Assembly (NCBI RefSeq): GCF_001431405.1
Contig: NZ_LDJL01000008.1
Location: forward strand, 28,707 to 92,706
Direction: 5' to 3'
From: Pseudoxanthomonas dokdonensis
Lineage (GTDB): Bacteria > Pseudomonadota > Gammaproteobacteria > Xanthomonadales > Xanthomonadaceae
Length of the DNA stretch: 64,000 nucleotides
Shown: piece by piece, positions 17,991-27,203 of the stretch
Numbering within the stretch: position 1 is the first letter of the stretch
Layout of the letters: each line of letters starts with the position of its first letter
The notes under the pieces: generated by a model
Database searches by the model: none
What the model saw: only the letters and a program-made list of their open reading frames with translations
What the model was told of the DNA's origin: nothing
Made by a program: the position numbers and the translations under genes

Positions 17991-18518
17991 TTACAAGCTC
18001 GACAACAACTGTTCGAATGCCTGTGCGCTCGTCTCTACATGGCGTGCCAGCCGGTGGCTGTCGTTGACCAGCAGCAAACGGGCCGAACGCTTGCCGGCCC
18101 AGGCAATCACCTCGGCCGCCGGAATCAGCTCGTCATGCCAGGCATGCACGATGCTGGTCGGCACTGCCGCTGCCTCCAGCGCCGGCAACGGTCCCATCGT
18201 GGTCGGCGGCACCATCAGGAACAGCGCGCGCGTCGGCACCTGCAACGACACCCGCGCGGCGATATAGGCGCCAAGGCTGGAACCGGCCAGCACCAGCGGC
18301 CCCGCCGCGGCGGCCCGGCGCGCCAGTTCCAGCAGCCGCTGCTGGCGCGCCGGCACGTCACCGAGCGGACCGATGTCGCGGTTGCCATCCAGATCGGTGT
18401 AATCGGGCCGTTCGTGGCTCCAGCCCAGGCGCTGCGCGACCTCGGCCAGTGCGGTGACCTTGGTCGCGTCAGGGCCGCTTTCGAAACCGTGCGAGAGGAT
18501 ACAGTGGCCGCGCGCCAT
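17991..18518 (-). CDS. Small alpha/beta-fold hydrolase
   Basis: A 175-residue alpha/beta hydrolase. The oxyanion strand is CILSHGFESGP, the nucleophile elbow GSSLGAYIAA supplies the Ser, HAWHDELIP holds a candidate acid (Asp), and NDSHRLA the catalytic His. The short length matches YqiA/YcfP-like single-domain esterases. Its ATG shares one base with the stop of the upstream MOSC gene (TGATG), so translation is coupled. An alternative GTG start adds one codon. The substrate is unknown. Confidence 0.75.
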   Translation of the reverse strand: MARGHCILSHGFESGPDATKVTALAEVAQRLGWSHERPDYTDLDGNRDIGPLGDVPARQQRLLELARRAAAAGPLVLAGSSLGAYIAARVSLQVPTRALFLMVPPTTMGPLPALEAAAVPTSIVHAWHDELIPAAEVIAWAGKRSARLLLVNDSHRLARHVETSAQAFEQLLSSL

Positions 18519-19009
18519 CACAGTGCTTCCACGCGGTCACCGATGGCAATGCGGCCGCCTTCGACGATGCGCGCGCAGAGGCCGCCCATGCCACGCATGG
18601 CGTTGTAGCCGCCTGGGCCAAGCGCGGCTTCCATCCGTGAGCATGGATCGCAGGGCTCGGTGCCTTCCAGCACCACCTCGCCAATGCGGAAGCGGCGACC
18701 TTTCAGCGCAATCAGCGGCAGTCCCGAAACCACCAGGTTGCGGCGCAGCAGTTCCGGCATCAGGTTGGGAAAATCGGCCAGTGCCGAAATCACCGGCAGG
18801 TGTTCGGCCTGGATCAGGGTGACCCCGCGCTTGCCGCTGCCGCCGTGGTAGCGGTCGCCCTCGAGCCCGCCGCCGGTGACCGCGATCGCCTCGCCGACCG
18901 CGTCCATCGGTTGTTCACGCGACGGCCGCAGGCCAATCCAGCGCAGCTGTCCGCTACGTGGCAGGGTGGCCATCAGTTTGGCCAGCGGCGAGTCGGGATT
19001 GAGCGGCAT
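18518..19009 (-). CDS. MOSC-domain protein
   Basis: A 163-residue protein consisting of one MOSC domain, the fold shared with the molybdenum cofactor sulfurase C-terminus and YiiM. Visible: GEAIAVTGGGLEGDRYHGG, VTLIQAEHLPVI, RRNLVVSGLPL, and the conserved EGTEPCDPCSRMEAALGPGG with the metal-sulfur-binding cysteine. The ATG at 19009 gives the family's length; longer in-frame versions lack support. These proteins bind the molybdenum cofactor or act in detoxifying N-hydroxylated compounds, but no partner oxidoreductase is adjacent. It is coupled to the downstream hydrolase. Confidence 0.8.
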   Translation of the reverse strand: MPLNPDSPLAKLMATLPRSGQLRWIGLRPSREQPMDAVGEAIAVTGGGLEGDRYHGGSGKRGVTLIQAEHLPVISALADFPNLMPELLRRNLVVSGLPLIALKGRRFRIGEVVLEGTEPCDPCSRMEAALGPGGYNAMRGMGGLCARIVEGGRIAIGDRVEAL

Positions 19010-19100
19010 CAGCGGTTCCAGCAGTCGGCGGTGCGCGGCGGCGCAGGCCCACAGTTTACTTGAGCGCTGGCGCGCCCGCTGTGGCCCACCGGCTGCTAGC

Positions 19101-19703
19101 ATGCGGCCCATGCAGCCAGCCCCGCCTTTCATCCACGCCCATCCCTTGCCGTACCAGCATCTGCTGCAGGCACGCGCGCTGACCGACATCGATCTGGTGG
19201 TCATCCACTGCACCGAGCTGCCGGATCTGGCGATGGCGCGCGAATACGGCGAACGCGTGCTGTATGCGTCCGGCACCGGCAACAGTGGCCACTTCTACAT
19301 CGACCGCGATGGTCGCATCGAACAATACGTCGCGCTGGAACGCTGCGCCCATCACGTCAGCGGCTACAACCCGCGTTCGGTTGGCATCGAACTGGTCAAC
19401 CGCGGCCGCTACCCGCACTGGCTGGCGGCCGCCCACCAGCAGATGGACGAGCCCTATCCGCAAGCCCAGATCGACGCGCTGCTGGCATTGCTGGCCCATC
19501 TGCGCGGCCAGTTGCCGGCTCTGGCCTGGATCGCTGGCCATGAAGACCTGGACCAGCGCAGCGAACCGGCCAGCGACGACCCGACGCAGCGGGTGCTACG
19601 CAAGCGCGACCCGGGGCCGTTGTTCCCGTGGCCCACGCTGATCGCCGCCACGCCGCTGCAGCGATTGCCGCTGGATCAGCCCGACGACGCCGCCCCGCTA
19701 TAA
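19101..19703 (+). CDS. N-acetylmuramoyl-L-alanine amidase, Amidase_2 (AmpD-like)
   Basis: A 200-residue zinc amidase of the AmpD/Amidase_2 fold. Candidate zinc ligands are the His in LVVIHCTEL, the His in AGHEDLDQR and the Asp in RDPGPLFPW; the general-base region is RSVGIELVNRG. There is no signal peptide, so a cytoplasmic anhydro-muropeptide recycling role is likely. ATG codons at 19101 and 19110 are both possible; neither has a clear Shine-Dalgarno sequence. It is divergent from the MOSC gene and 30 bp before tesB. It is shorter in its N-terminal part than E. coli AmpD, so orthology is not certain. Confidence 0.8.
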   Translation: MRPMQPAPPFIHAHPLPYQHLLQARALTDIDLVVIHCTELPDLAMAREYGERVLYASGTGNSGHFYIDRDGRIEQYVALERCAHHVSGYNPRSVGIELVNRGRYPHWLAAAHQQMDEPYPQAQIDALLALLAHLRGQLPALAWIAGHEDLDQRSEPASDDPTQRVLRKRDPGPLFPWPTLIAATPLQRLPLDQPDDAAPL

Positions 19704-19733
19704 TCAGCGCTGGTTTTCGTCGTCGAGCCGCTT

Positions 19734-20645
19734 GTGCCCCAACATCCCGAACCCGTCGTAAGCGAACTGATTGATCTGTTGTCGCTGGAGCGGCTGGAAG
19801 ACAACCTGTTCCGCGGCCAGAGCCGCGACATCGGCACCAAGTACGTGTTTGGCGGCCAGGTGCTGGGCCAGGCCCTGTCGGCGGCGCAGGCGACGGTGTC
19901 GGCCAGCGAACGCAAGGCACATTCGCTGCATGCCTATTTCCTCCGCGCCGGCGACATCGATGCGCCGATTGTCTACGACGTCGACTGTACCCGCGACGGC
20001 GGCAGCTTCTCGGTGCGCCGGGTCACCGCCATCCAGCATGGCCGGGTGATTTTTTTCTGCGCGGCCTCGTTCCAGGCCGCCGAAGACGGCGCCGAGCATC
20101 AGGTCCACATGCCCGAGGTTCCGGCGCCGGAAGACCTCGATGGCAATCCGTCGCTGCCGGCTGAACGGCTGGCGGCGTTGCCGATCAAGGTCCAGCGCTG
20201 GTTGTCGCGACGCGGGCCGTTCGAATTCCGCCATGTGCATCCGCGTGATGAACTGTCGCCGCCCAAGCGGCCGCCGTACCAGCAGGTGTGGTTCCGGCTC
20301 AGTGAAAAAGTCGGCGACTCGCCCGAACTGCATCGCGCCCTGCTGGCCTACGCATCGGATTTCCAGCTGCTGGGCACGGCCACGTTCCCGCATGGCATCA
20401 GCTACTACCAGCCAAACGTGCAGATGGCCTCGCTGGATCATGCGCTGTGGTTCCATCGTCCGTTCCGTGCCGACGAGTGGCTGCTGTATTCAATCGACAG
20501 CCCCAGCGCGCAGGACTCGCGTGGGCTGGCCCGCGGACAGATTTTCGACCGCCAGGGCCGGCTGGTCGCCAGTACCGCCCAGGAAGGCCTGATCCGGGTG
20601 GTGCCCGACGCCAGCGCCGCCGCCCACGTACCGGCCAGGAGCTGA
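19734..20645 (+). CDS. tesB: Acyl-CoA thioesterase II
   Basis: A 303-residue double hot-dog thioesterase. The N-terminal hot dog has FGGQVLGQALSAA, HSLHAYFLRAGD and GGSFSVRRVTAIQ. The C-terminal hot dog has YASDFQLLGTAT, ASLDHALWFHRPFR with the catalytic Asp, and GLARGQIFDRQGRLVAS. It hydrolyses medium- and long-chain acyl-CoA to free acids. The start is GTG. The small membrane protein gene follows after a single base, so the two are one transcript. Confidence 0.93.
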   Translation: MPQHPEPVVSELIDLLSLERLEDNLFRGQSRDIGTKYVFGGQVLGQALSAAQATVSASERKAHSLHAYFLRAGDIDAPIVYDVDCTRDGGSFSVRRVTAIQHGRVIFFCAASFQAAEDGAEHQVHMPEVPAPEDLDGNPSLPAERLAALPIKVQRWLSRRGPFEFRHVHPRDELSPPKRPPYQQVWFRLSEKVGDSPELHRALLAYASDFQLLGTATFPHGISYYQPNVQMASLDHALWFHRPFRADEWLLYSIDSPSAQDSRGLARGQIFDRQGRLVASTAQEGLIRVVPDASAAAHVPARS

Positions 20646-20646
20646 C

Positions 20647-21138
20647 ATGCGGCAGATATTCACCAGCCAGCGCATCGAGACCGTCGAAGGGGTGGCGCGG
20701 CTGCTGACCGACGCCGGCATCGAAGTGCACATCAGCAACGGCCGCTCCTACCAGAGCAAGCGCAACAGCCAGTTCAGCTTCACCGACCCGGTCCCGGCCG
20801 GCCTGCAGCCGGGGCTGTGGGTGCGCCACGCCGAGGACCAGCCGCGGGCCCGCGAGATCCTGCGCGAAGCCGGGCTGCTGGAAAGCACCCGTCCCGGCGC
20901 CGGTGCCAGCCTGACCTTCCGGCCGCCGCAGGATGAGGCGCCGACGCGGCGCAACTGGGCCTGGTGGATCCGCGGCCTGCTGCTGATCATCATCGCCGCG
21001 GCCGCGTACATGACCTTCACCCGCCATCGCGGCGTGCCGAGCAGTCCGGCCGAGTCACCGGCAAGCCAACCGGCACCGGCCGAACCCGCGAGCGAAGATG
21101 AGTCGGTCCGGGTCCAGGTCAAGCCCGCTTCCGGTTGA
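20647..21138 (+). CDS. DUF2007-like signal-transducer domain plus one membrane segment
   Basis: A 163-residue protein. Residues 1-85 look like the small ferredoxin-like DUF2007 domain (QIFTSQRIETVEGVARLL, HAEDQPRAREILREAG). One transmembrane helix follows at about 105-125 (WWIRGLLLIIIAAAAYM), then a Pro/Ala/Ser-rich tail facing away. Similar proteins are annotated as pathogenicity-like in Xanthomonadaceae. It is translationally next to tesB (1 bp gap) and 82 bp before the ECF sigma gene. Function unknown. Confidence 0.65.
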   Translation: MRQIFTSQRIETVEGVARLLTDAGIEVHISNGRSYQSKRNSQFSFTDPVPAGLQPGLWVRHAEDQPRAREILREAGLLESTRPGAGASLTFRPPQDEAPTRRNWAWWIRGLLLIIIAAAAYMTFTRHRGVPSSPAESPASQPAPAEPASEDESVRVQVKPASG

Positions 21139-21220
21139 TCCCGGCGGACACCGGCGCAAGCCGCCGGTCACATCCTGCTGCAGCGCGCGTCTTGATTGCG
21201 AGCCATTGGAGAAGACCGCG

Positions 21221-22426
21221 ATGATTGCCACCCAGCTGGAACCCATGCTGCATGAAACACTGCCCGCTGCCCGCGCGGGTGATGAAGACGCCTACGGGCG
21301 CATTGTCGCGGCCTGCCAGAACACGGTCACCGCCATCGCCCTGGCAATCACCCGCGACGTGGCCAGCAGCGAGGACATCGCCCAGGAGGCGTTCCTCAAG
21401 GCCTGGCAACAATTGGACAAGCTGCACCACAACAGCAGCTTTCTGCCTTGGCTGCGCCAGATCACCCGCAACCTGGCCCGCGACTGGCTGCGTGCCAATC
21501 GCCGCCGTCCGTTGATCGGCGAAGCTGCTGAACTGGCGATCCGCCTCAGCGCCGATCCATCACCCTCACCGGCCGAGTCGATGGCCAGGACTGAACAAGA
21601 ACAGGTCGCCAACGAGCTCATCTCGGCGCTGCCGGCCGAAAGCCGCGAAACCTTGTTGCTGTATTACCGCGAAGACCAGAGTTCAAAGCAAGTAGCCGAG
21701 CTGCTGGGGCTCAGTGACGCCGCTGTGCGCAAACGGTTGTCGCGTGCGCGTGCGCTGGTACGCAGTGAAATGCTCAGCCGCTTCGGCGAGTTTGCCTGCA
21801 GCAGTGCACCAGGCAGTGCCTTCACCCTGACGGTGGTCGGGGCGTTGGTGATGGCCACCCCGGCGACCAGCGCCGCGGCGGTGATCGGCTCCGGCCTGCT
21901 TGGAGGCGGGGTCGGAAAACTGGGGTCCGGCAGCCTGCTCGGCGGCGCGATTTCCAGCAGCGCGACGGGTGGCTCGGCTGGGGTGTTGCTGGCTGGCCTT
22001 ATCGAGCAGATGCCTTTGTGGCAAAGCATTGGGCTGGGTATTGGTGCAGGTCTGCTGAGTTATCTGCTGAGCTGGTGGTATCTGTCCAGTTTCTGCGAAA
22101 CCGCTGATGAATATGCACAGATACGGCGTTTCCTGTGGCGCAATTCAGTCACCGGCATGCTGTGGTTGCTCACCCTGCTGCTGGTCATCTCCGTCAGTGT
22201 CCGCTGGTGGCCGATCGTGCTGGTGTTTGCTGCCGGTCTGACCGTCGTCAACTACCAATACGTGGTGATATTGCCGCGCATCATGCGGCCTTTGCTGGCC
22301 AAACCCGGCAACGCCAGACGCCGGCGCAGCTACTCCTATCTGGCAGGGCCAACATCGATTGTACTGAGCAGCGTGCTGGCGGTTACCGCGCTGATCAGTG
22401 TGCTGTGGAACAAAGGCTTGCTGTAG
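21221..22426 (+). CDS. ECF-type sigma factor fused to a C-terminal membrane domain
   Basis: A 401-residue protein. Residues 1-185 are a complete sigma-70 ECF module: region 2 (DAYGRIVAACQNTVTAIALA, DIAQEAFLKAWQQL) and region 4 (LLLYYREDQSSKQVAELLGL, AAVRKRLSRARALVR). Residues about 200-401 are hydrophobic, with roughly five membrane segments, a Gly/Ser-rich stretch in the first and a conserved-looking loop FCETADEYAQIRRFLWR. No anti-sigma gene is adjacent. The fused membrane part may tether or sense, replacing a separate anti-sigma factor. GGAGAAG lies 8 bp before the ATG. Confidence 0.85.
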   Translation: MIATQLEPMLHETLPAARAGDEDAYGRIVAACQNTVTAIALAITRDVASSEDIAQEAFLKAWQQLDKLHHNSSFLPWLRQITRNLARDWLRANRRRPLIGEAAELAIRLSADPSPSPAESMARTEQEQVANELISALPAESRETLLLYYREDQSSKQVAELLGLSDAAVRKRLSRARALVRSEMLSRFGEFACSSAPGSAFTLTVVGALVMATPATSAAAVIGSGLLGGGVGKLGSGSLLGGAISSSATGGSAGVLLAGLIEQMPLWQSIGLGIGAGLLSYLLSWWYLSSFCETADEYAQIRRFLWRNSVTGMLWLLTLLLVISVSVRWWPIVLVFAAGLTVVNYQYVVILPRIMRPLLAKPGNARRRRSYSYLAGPTSIVLSSVLAVTALISVLWNKGLL

Positions 22427-22515
22427 ACCACAACGGATCTTGATCGACTTACGGTTCCGGCGCAGGCAATAACTGTGCCAGCCAGGAACAGGACAGCGTG
22501 CATGAGCCCATGAAA

Positions 22516-22541
22516 GACCCCGCGCCTTGCGGCGCGGGGTC
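22516..22541 (-). terminator. Hairpin downstream of the EF-hand gene
   Basis: A perfect 11 bp stem (GACCCCGCGCC/GGCGCGGGGTC) with a TTGC loop stands between the convergent ECF sigma and EF-hand genes. On the minus strand only a short U-tract (UUU) follows, so termination may be weak or bidirectional. Confidence 0.6.
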
Positions 22542-22579
22542 AGGTCTAGCCATGGTTGTCTTGGAAACAGCCGGGGCAA

Positions 22580-23296
22580 TCAACGCCGCGGATGTGCGCT
22601 CTGCAATTCGTCCTTGCCCAGATAACCGTCCTTGTTGCTGTCCATCTGATCAAACTTCTGGGACAGGCGCGGGTTCTGCTTGACTTCATCGCGGCTCAGC
22701 TTGCCGTCCTTGTTGCTGTCGGCACCTTCGAAACGCTGCTGCATGCGTGCCTGCATCTGCTCACGCCTCTGGCCATCGCGCCTGGCATCGGCGGCGGCGA
22801 CTTCGGCACGGGTCAGCTTGCCGTCCTTGTCGCTATCGGCATCGGTGAACCATTGGTCGCGGCGCTTCTTTTCGGCCAGTTCGCGATCACTGCGATCAAC
22901 GAAACCGTCGCCGTTGGCGTCCATGCTGTCGAAGCGTGCGGCCATGCGCGGATCGGCTTTGGCCTCGTCACGGCTCAGCTTGCCGTCATGATTGACGTCC
23001 AGCCTGGCCATCGCCGCGTGCGGGCCACCGTGGCCGCCACGCGTGCCTTTGCGCTGCCGGTGCTGCGGCCGCTCGTCGGCGCTCAGCCTGCCATCATGGT
23101 TCTTGTCCAGGCTGTCGAACTGTTGCGCCAGCCACGGCGATTTGGCCGCTTCGGCCTTGTCGATCGCACCATCGTTGTTGGCGTCCAGCCGCGGCCGGGC
23201 ACCCGCGCCATCGGTGGCGGCCGGTGCGGCCGCCCAGGCGGCGCTGGCGCTCAATGCGGTCAGTACGGCGATCATCATCATGCTCTTGCGGGTCAT
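22580..23296 (-). CDS. Exported protein with seven EF-hand loops
   Basis: A 238-residue protein with a Sec signal peptide (MTRKSMMMIAVLTALSASAAWA, cut after about residue 22). Seven 12-residue calcium loops follow, starting DANNDGAIDKAE, DKNHDGRLSADE, DVNHDGKLSRDE, DANGDGFVDRSD, DSDKDGKLTRAE, DSNKDGKLSRDE and DSNKDGYLGKDE. Nearly all have Asp at 1, Asp at 5, Gly at 6 and an acidic residue at 12, so calcium binding is likely. The linkers are rich in Arg, Gln and Lys. It would be periplasmic or secreted, as a calcium buffer or sensor. It has no operon partner. Confidence 0.85.
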   Translation of the reverse strand: MTRKSMMMIAVLTALSASAAWAAAPAATDGAGARPRLDANNDGAIDKAEAAKSPWLAQQFDSLDKNHDGRLSADERPQHRQRKGTRGGHGGPHAAMARLDVNHDGKLSRDEAKADPRMAARFDSMDANGDGFVDRSDRELAEKKRRDQWFTDADSDKDGKLTRAEVAAADARRDGQRREQMQARMQQRFEGADSNKDGKLSRDEVKQNPRLSQKFDQMDSNKDGYLGKDELQSAHPRR

Positions 23297-23544
23297 TGCA
23301 TTCTCCGGGTGGCAGACGCGATTGCGTCATTGCCACTGGAAACGCCCGGCGCCTGACAAGGTTGACCGGCGTCGCGCAACATTCAGTTTATGGACAGTCG
23401 CAGCTGCCGCGAACGTCGCGTCGCAGTATGCTGCCGTCATGTGCACGCGCCCCGCCCCCGCCGCGTCCTGCCTGTCCCGGCCATTGACCGCGCCGGCATC
23501 GGCGCCTGCGCTGACGAATCCGCGTCACCGGCAGGGAGTTCGCG

Positions 23545-24297
23545 ATGGGCGCTGATCCGCAGCAGCCGGCCGAGGACCTGCGCCTGTTCCATACCGGCGA
23601 ACATGCGTGCGGTTACTGGCCTGACCGGCAGGCCCGTGACCTGGTGCTGGACCCGCGTGATCCGCGCCTGGCCGCGTTCTATCCGCAAGCGCTGGCATGG
23701 GGTTTCCGCCGCTCGGGCGACATCGTCTACCGACCTTACTGCGGCGCCTGCCGGGCCTGTATCGCCGTGCGCATAGCAGTCGCCGAGTTCAGCCCCGACC
23801 GCAGCCAGCGCCGCTGCGCGGCCAGCAACCAGCGGGTCGAAAGCCGGGTGGTGATGGCCAGCCGCACCCCGGAACACCTGGCGCTTTACCAGCGCTACCT
23901 GAGCATGCGCCACCCGCAGGGCGGGATGGACGATCATGGCGCCAGCGAGTTCGATCAGTTCCTCGTGGGGTCGTGGTCGCAGAGCCGTTTCCTCGAGCTG
24001 CGCGAGGATGGCCGGCTGCTGGCGGTGGCGGTGACCGACGTGCTGCCGGATGCGTTGTCGGCGGTGTACACCTTCTTCGATCCCGACCTGCGTCAACGCG
24101 GGCTCGGCACCCTGGCGGTGCTGCGGCAGGTGCAGTGGGCACGCCGGGAGTCGCTGGCCCACCTGTATCTGGGTTACTGGATCCGCGGCCACCGGAAGAT
24201 GGATTACAAGCGTCGTTTCCGCCCATTGCAGGCGTTTGATGGCCGTGGCTGGCGAGCGTTTGCCGAAAGCGAAGATGACGGCGGCAGCGAGCGTTGA
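23545..24297 (+). CDS. bpt: Aspartate/glutamate leucyltransferase
   Basis: A 250-residue leucyl/arginyl-tRNA--protein transferase. The N-terminal domain has [39 protein letters not shown] with the conserved cysteines, and [18 protein letters not shown]. The C-terminal GNAT-like domain has [25 protein letters not shown] and the terminal [11 protein letters not shown]. The bacterial Bpt form transfers leucine from Leu-tRNA to proteins with N-terminal Asp or Glu and feeds ClpS/ClpAP. AGGGAG stands 6 bp before the ATG. Confidence 0.93.
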   Translation: MGADPQQPAEDLRLFHTGEHACGYWPDRQARDLVLDPRDPRLAAFYPQALAWGFRRSGDIVYRPYCGACRACIAVRIAVAEFSPDRSQRRCAASNQRVESRVVMASRTPEHLALYQRYLSMRHPQGGMDDHGASEFDQFLVGSWSQSRFLELREDGRLLAVAVTDVLPDALSAVYTFFDPDLRQRGLGTLAVLRQVQWARRESLAHLYLGYWIRGHRKMDYKRRFRPLQAFDGRGWRAFAESEDDGGSER

Positions 24298-24336
24298 CTG
24301 TCGTTCCGCGGTCACCCGTGCGTGCCAGAATAGGGC

Positions 24337-25566
24337 ATGCGAATCCCATTGCCTTCCCTGCCCTGTCTGCCTGCATGCATCCTGCTGCCACTGGTGCTGC
24401 TGATGACGGCCTGTACCACCGCCGCTGATCAGCCGGCGCCGGCCAAACCGGCCCAGCCACTGCGCGTGGCCACCTACAACACATCGCTGTATTCGGACGA
24501 CGCCGGCGGGCTGATTGCCGAGTTGCAGGGCGACAGCGTGCATGCGCGCAAGATCGCCGCGGTGCTGCAGCAGGTGCGCCCGGATCTGGTGCTGTTGAAC
24601 GAATTCGACTACGACGCTGACGAGCGCGCCGCGGATCTGTTCCAGCAACGTTACCTGCAGGTCGCGCAGCCAGGCGGCGGCGAACCATTGACGTATCCAT
24701 ACCGCTATCTGGCACCGGTGAATACCGGTGTGCCCAGCGGCCTGGATCTGGATGGCAACGGTGACGTCGGCGGTGAAGGCCGCAGCCGTGGCAATGACGC
24801 ATGGGGTTACGGCCTGCACCCGGGCCAGTACGGCATGCTGGTGCTGTCGCGCTATCCGATTGATGCGCGCCAGGTGCGAAGTTTCCGCCTGCTGCGCTGG
24901 AGCACGATGCCCGGCGCGGTGCAGCCGCTTGACCCGGCCACCGGTAAACCGTGGTACTCGCCGCAGGTCTGGGCGCAGTTGAGGTTGTCGTCAAAATCGC
25001 ACTGGGACGTACCGGTGCTGACCCCTGCCGCGACCGTCCATTTCCTGGTCTCGCACCCGACCCCGCCGGTGTTCGACGGGCCTGAAGATCGCAACGGCCT
25101 GCGCAATGCCGACGAGATCCGCCTGTGGCGCGAATACATCTCGGCGGGGGAAAAACCGTGGCTGTGCGATGACCAAGGCCACTGTGGTGGCTTGGCCGCC
25201 GATGCACGCTTCATCATCGCCGGCGACCTCAACAATGACCCGATCGACGGCGACGGCCATCACGACGCCATCCTGGCATTGCTGGAACATCCGCGGGTCA
25301 TGCGGCAGCCAACGCCACGCAGCGCCGGTGGTGCCGAAACCGCACGCCGCTATGCCAGCCAGGGCATCGTCCATCGCGGCGCACCGCAGCACGTCACCGG
25401 CGATTTCGGCCCGCAGTCCGGGGCGATGCGACTGGATTACGTGTTGCCATCGACCGGCTTCGGCCTGCTCGGCAATGGCGTGTTCTGGCCAGCCAGCGAC
25501 GATCCGCGCGCCGCTATCGCCGACGGCAGCGACCATCACCTGGTCTGGGTCGATCTGCAGCCTTAG
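24337..25566 (+). CDS. Endonuclease/exonuclease/phosphatase (EEP) family lipoprotein
   Basis: A 409-residue exported protein. The signal peptide ends in the lipobox LMTAC, giving a lipidated Cys at about residue 26. The EEP fold follows: RVATYNTSLYS, PDLVLLNEFDYD with the metal-binding Glu, GQYGMLVLSRYPI, HFLVSHPTPP with the His, FIIAGDLNNDP with the Asp-Leu-Asn triad, and the terminal DGSDHHLVWVDL. All metal and catalytic positions are present. Such secreted members are phosphodiesterases on DNA, phospholipid or phytate-like substrates. Which applies here is not visible. It is 39 bp after bpt but has its own signal, so co-function is doubtful. Confidence 0.83.
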   Translation: MRIPLPSLPCLPACILLPLVLLMTACTTAADQPAPAKPAQPLRVATYNTSLYSDDAGGLIAELQGDSVHARKIAAVLQQVRPDLVLLNEFDYDADERAADLFQQRYLQVAQPGGGEPLTYPYRYLAPVNTGVPSGLDLDGNGDVGGEGRSRGNDAWGYGLHPGQYGMLVLSRYPIDARQVRSFRLLRWSTMPGAVQPLDPATGKPWYSPQVWAQLRLSSKSHWDVPVLTPAATVHFLVSHPTPPVFDGPEDRNGLRNADEIRLWREYISAGEKPWLCDDQGHCGGLAADARFIIAGDLNNDPIDGDGHHDAILALLEHPRVMRQPTPRSAGGAETARRYASQGIVHRGAPQHVTGDFGPQSGAMRLDYVLPSTGFGLLGNGVFWPASDDPRAAIADGSDHHLVWVDLQP

Positions 25567-25622
25567 CAGCAGGCCTGACGGCTGCTTCCAGGCAAACGCG
25601 CGGGTGTTGCGCCGGCGGCGTG

Positions 25623-25946
25623 CTACAGATTCATTGAAGCGGTGGAATCGGTCTTTTCGCTATCGCTGGCCGGCACCCGCGGGACGAAACCGATGGCGCC
25701 ATCGTTCTGCGCCGACACCACCAGCTTGACCATGCTGCCGGGCAGCATCAACTCGACCTGCACCGTTTCGCCCTGCGGATTGGTGCCTTCCAGGGTCATC
25801 TCGAACAGCGCGCCACCGGTGTCGATTTCACGGCACAGCAAATGCGGACCGGCGGCATTGTCGGCCAGGTACGGTTTGATCGCATCGCCCAGTGCTTCCA
25901 GCGCCTGCGGGAACAGGAATACGGCGTAACCACGATGCACGTTCAT
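25623..25946 (-). CDS. Uncharacterised protein coupled to purT
   Basis: A 107-residue soluble protein beginning [20 protein letters not shown] and ending in a charged tail. No signal peptide, membrane segment or known motif is recognised. Its ATG overlaps the purT stop by 4 bp (ATGA), so it is translated with PurT. The middle ([20 protein letters not shown]) looks like a beta-rich segment. The coupling is the main clue to a role near purine synthesis. It converges with the EEP gene. Confidence 0.65.
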   Translation of the reverse strand: MNVHRGYAVFLFPQALEALGDAIKPYLADNAAGPHLLCREIDTGGALFEMTLEGTNPQGETVQVELMLPGSMVKLVVSAQNDGAIGFVPRVPASDSEKTDSTASMNL

Positions 25947-27136
25947 GGCGCGTCCTGCAGTCGAATGTCGATGGCCGCCGCCGCATCGCGAGCGCGCTGG
26001 CGCGCCTGGCCGATGTCGTCGCCCAGTGCCAGGGTCACCCCGACCCGGCGCTGGCCCTGCACCCGCGGCTTGCCGAACAACCGCAGCTGGCTGTCGGCCT
26101 GTTGCAGGGCCGCATCGATATTGTCGAACACCGGCACCCCGTTGCCGTGCGCCAGCAAGGCGCAGCTGGCACTGGCGCCATGCTGGCGGATGGCCATTAC
26201 CGGCAAGCCGAGAATCGCCCGCGCATGCAGCGCGAACTGGCTCAGATCCTGCGAGGCCAGAGTGACCAGGCCGGTGTCGTGCGGGCGCGGCGAGACTTCA
26301 CTGAACCAGACCTCGTCGCCCTTGACGAACAACTCCACCCCAAACACCCCGCGACCACCGAGGTCATCGGTAATCGCCTGCGCAATCTGCTGCGCACGTT
26401 GCAGGGCCAGCGCCGACATCGCCTGCGGCTGCCAGCTTTCGCGGTAATCACCATCTTTCTGCAGGTGGCCAATCGGTGCGCAGAACGAGGTGCCGCCGGC
26501 ATGGCGCACGGTCAACAGGGTGATCTCGTAATCGAAATCCACGAAGCCCTCGACGATGCAGCGGCCGGCGCCGGCACGGCCGCCGGTCTGTGCGTAATCC
26601 CATGCGGCATCGATATCGGCCTCGCTGCGCACCGTACTCTGGCCCTTGCCTGACGAGGACATCAGCGGCTTGACCACGCACGGCACGCCAATCTCACTGA
26701 CCGCCTGGCGGTAATCGGCATGGGTGTCGACAAACCGGTACGGCGAGGTCGGCAGGCCGAGGGTTTCGGCGGCCAGCCGGCGGATGCCTTCGCGGTCCAT
26801 GGTCAGTCGCGCGGCGCGCGCGGTCGGGATCACCCGGGCCACGCCCTCGGCTTCCAGTTCGACCAGGGTCTGGGTATGGATGGCTTCGATCTCCGGCACG
26901 ATCAGATCCGGCTTTTCGCTTGCCACCAGTGCGCGGATGGCCTCGCCATCGAGCATGTCCAGCACGTGCGCGCGGTGCGCGACCTGCATCGCCGGGGCGT
27001 CGGCGTAGCGGTCTGCGGCAATCACTTCCACGCCAAGCCGCTGCAGCTCGATCGCCACTTCCTTGCCCAGTTCGCCGGAACCCAGCAGCAGCACACGGGT
27101 GGAATACGGGGACAGCGGCGTGCCGATGGTGGTCAT
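25943..27136 (-). CDS. purT: Formate-dependent phosphoribosylglycinamide formyltransferase
   Basis: A 397-residue ATP-grasp enzyme: [20 protein letters not shown] near the N-terminus, [16 protein letters not shown], the ATP-binding [30 protein letters not shown], and [20 protein letters not shown] with the metal ligands. It makes formyl-GAR from GAR, formate and ATP in purine synthesis. The ATG at 27136 is preceded by GGAA; an earlier in-frame start would add 28 residues that are not family-like. It is followed by a coupled small gene and divergent from the SPFH operon across a 118 bp region. Confidence 0.95.
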   Translation of the reverse strand: MTTIGTPLSPYSTRVLLLGSGELGKEVAIELQRLGVEVIAADRYADAPAMQVAHRAHVLDMLDGEAIRALVASEKPDLIVPEIEAIHTQTLVELEAEGVARVIPTARAARLTMDREGIRRLAAETLGLPTSPYRFVDTHADYRQAVSEIGVPCVVKPLMSSSGKGQSTVRSEADIDAAWDYAQTGGRAGAGRCIVEGFVDFDYEITLLTVRHAGGTSFCAPIGHLQKDGDYRESWQPQAMSALALQRAQQIAQAITDDLGGRGVFGVELFVKGDEVWFSEVSPRPHDTGLVTLASQDLSQFALHARAILGLPVMAIRQHGASASCALLAHGNGVPVFDNIDAALQQADSQLRLFGKPRVQGQRRVGVTLALGDDIGQARQRARDAAAAIDIRLQDAP

Positions 27137-27203
27137 GCGATTTTCCGGAAGCGGGAGTCTGGGCCGGCATTCTACCGGCCGCGGCGATGCGACCGACCGA
27201 CCG

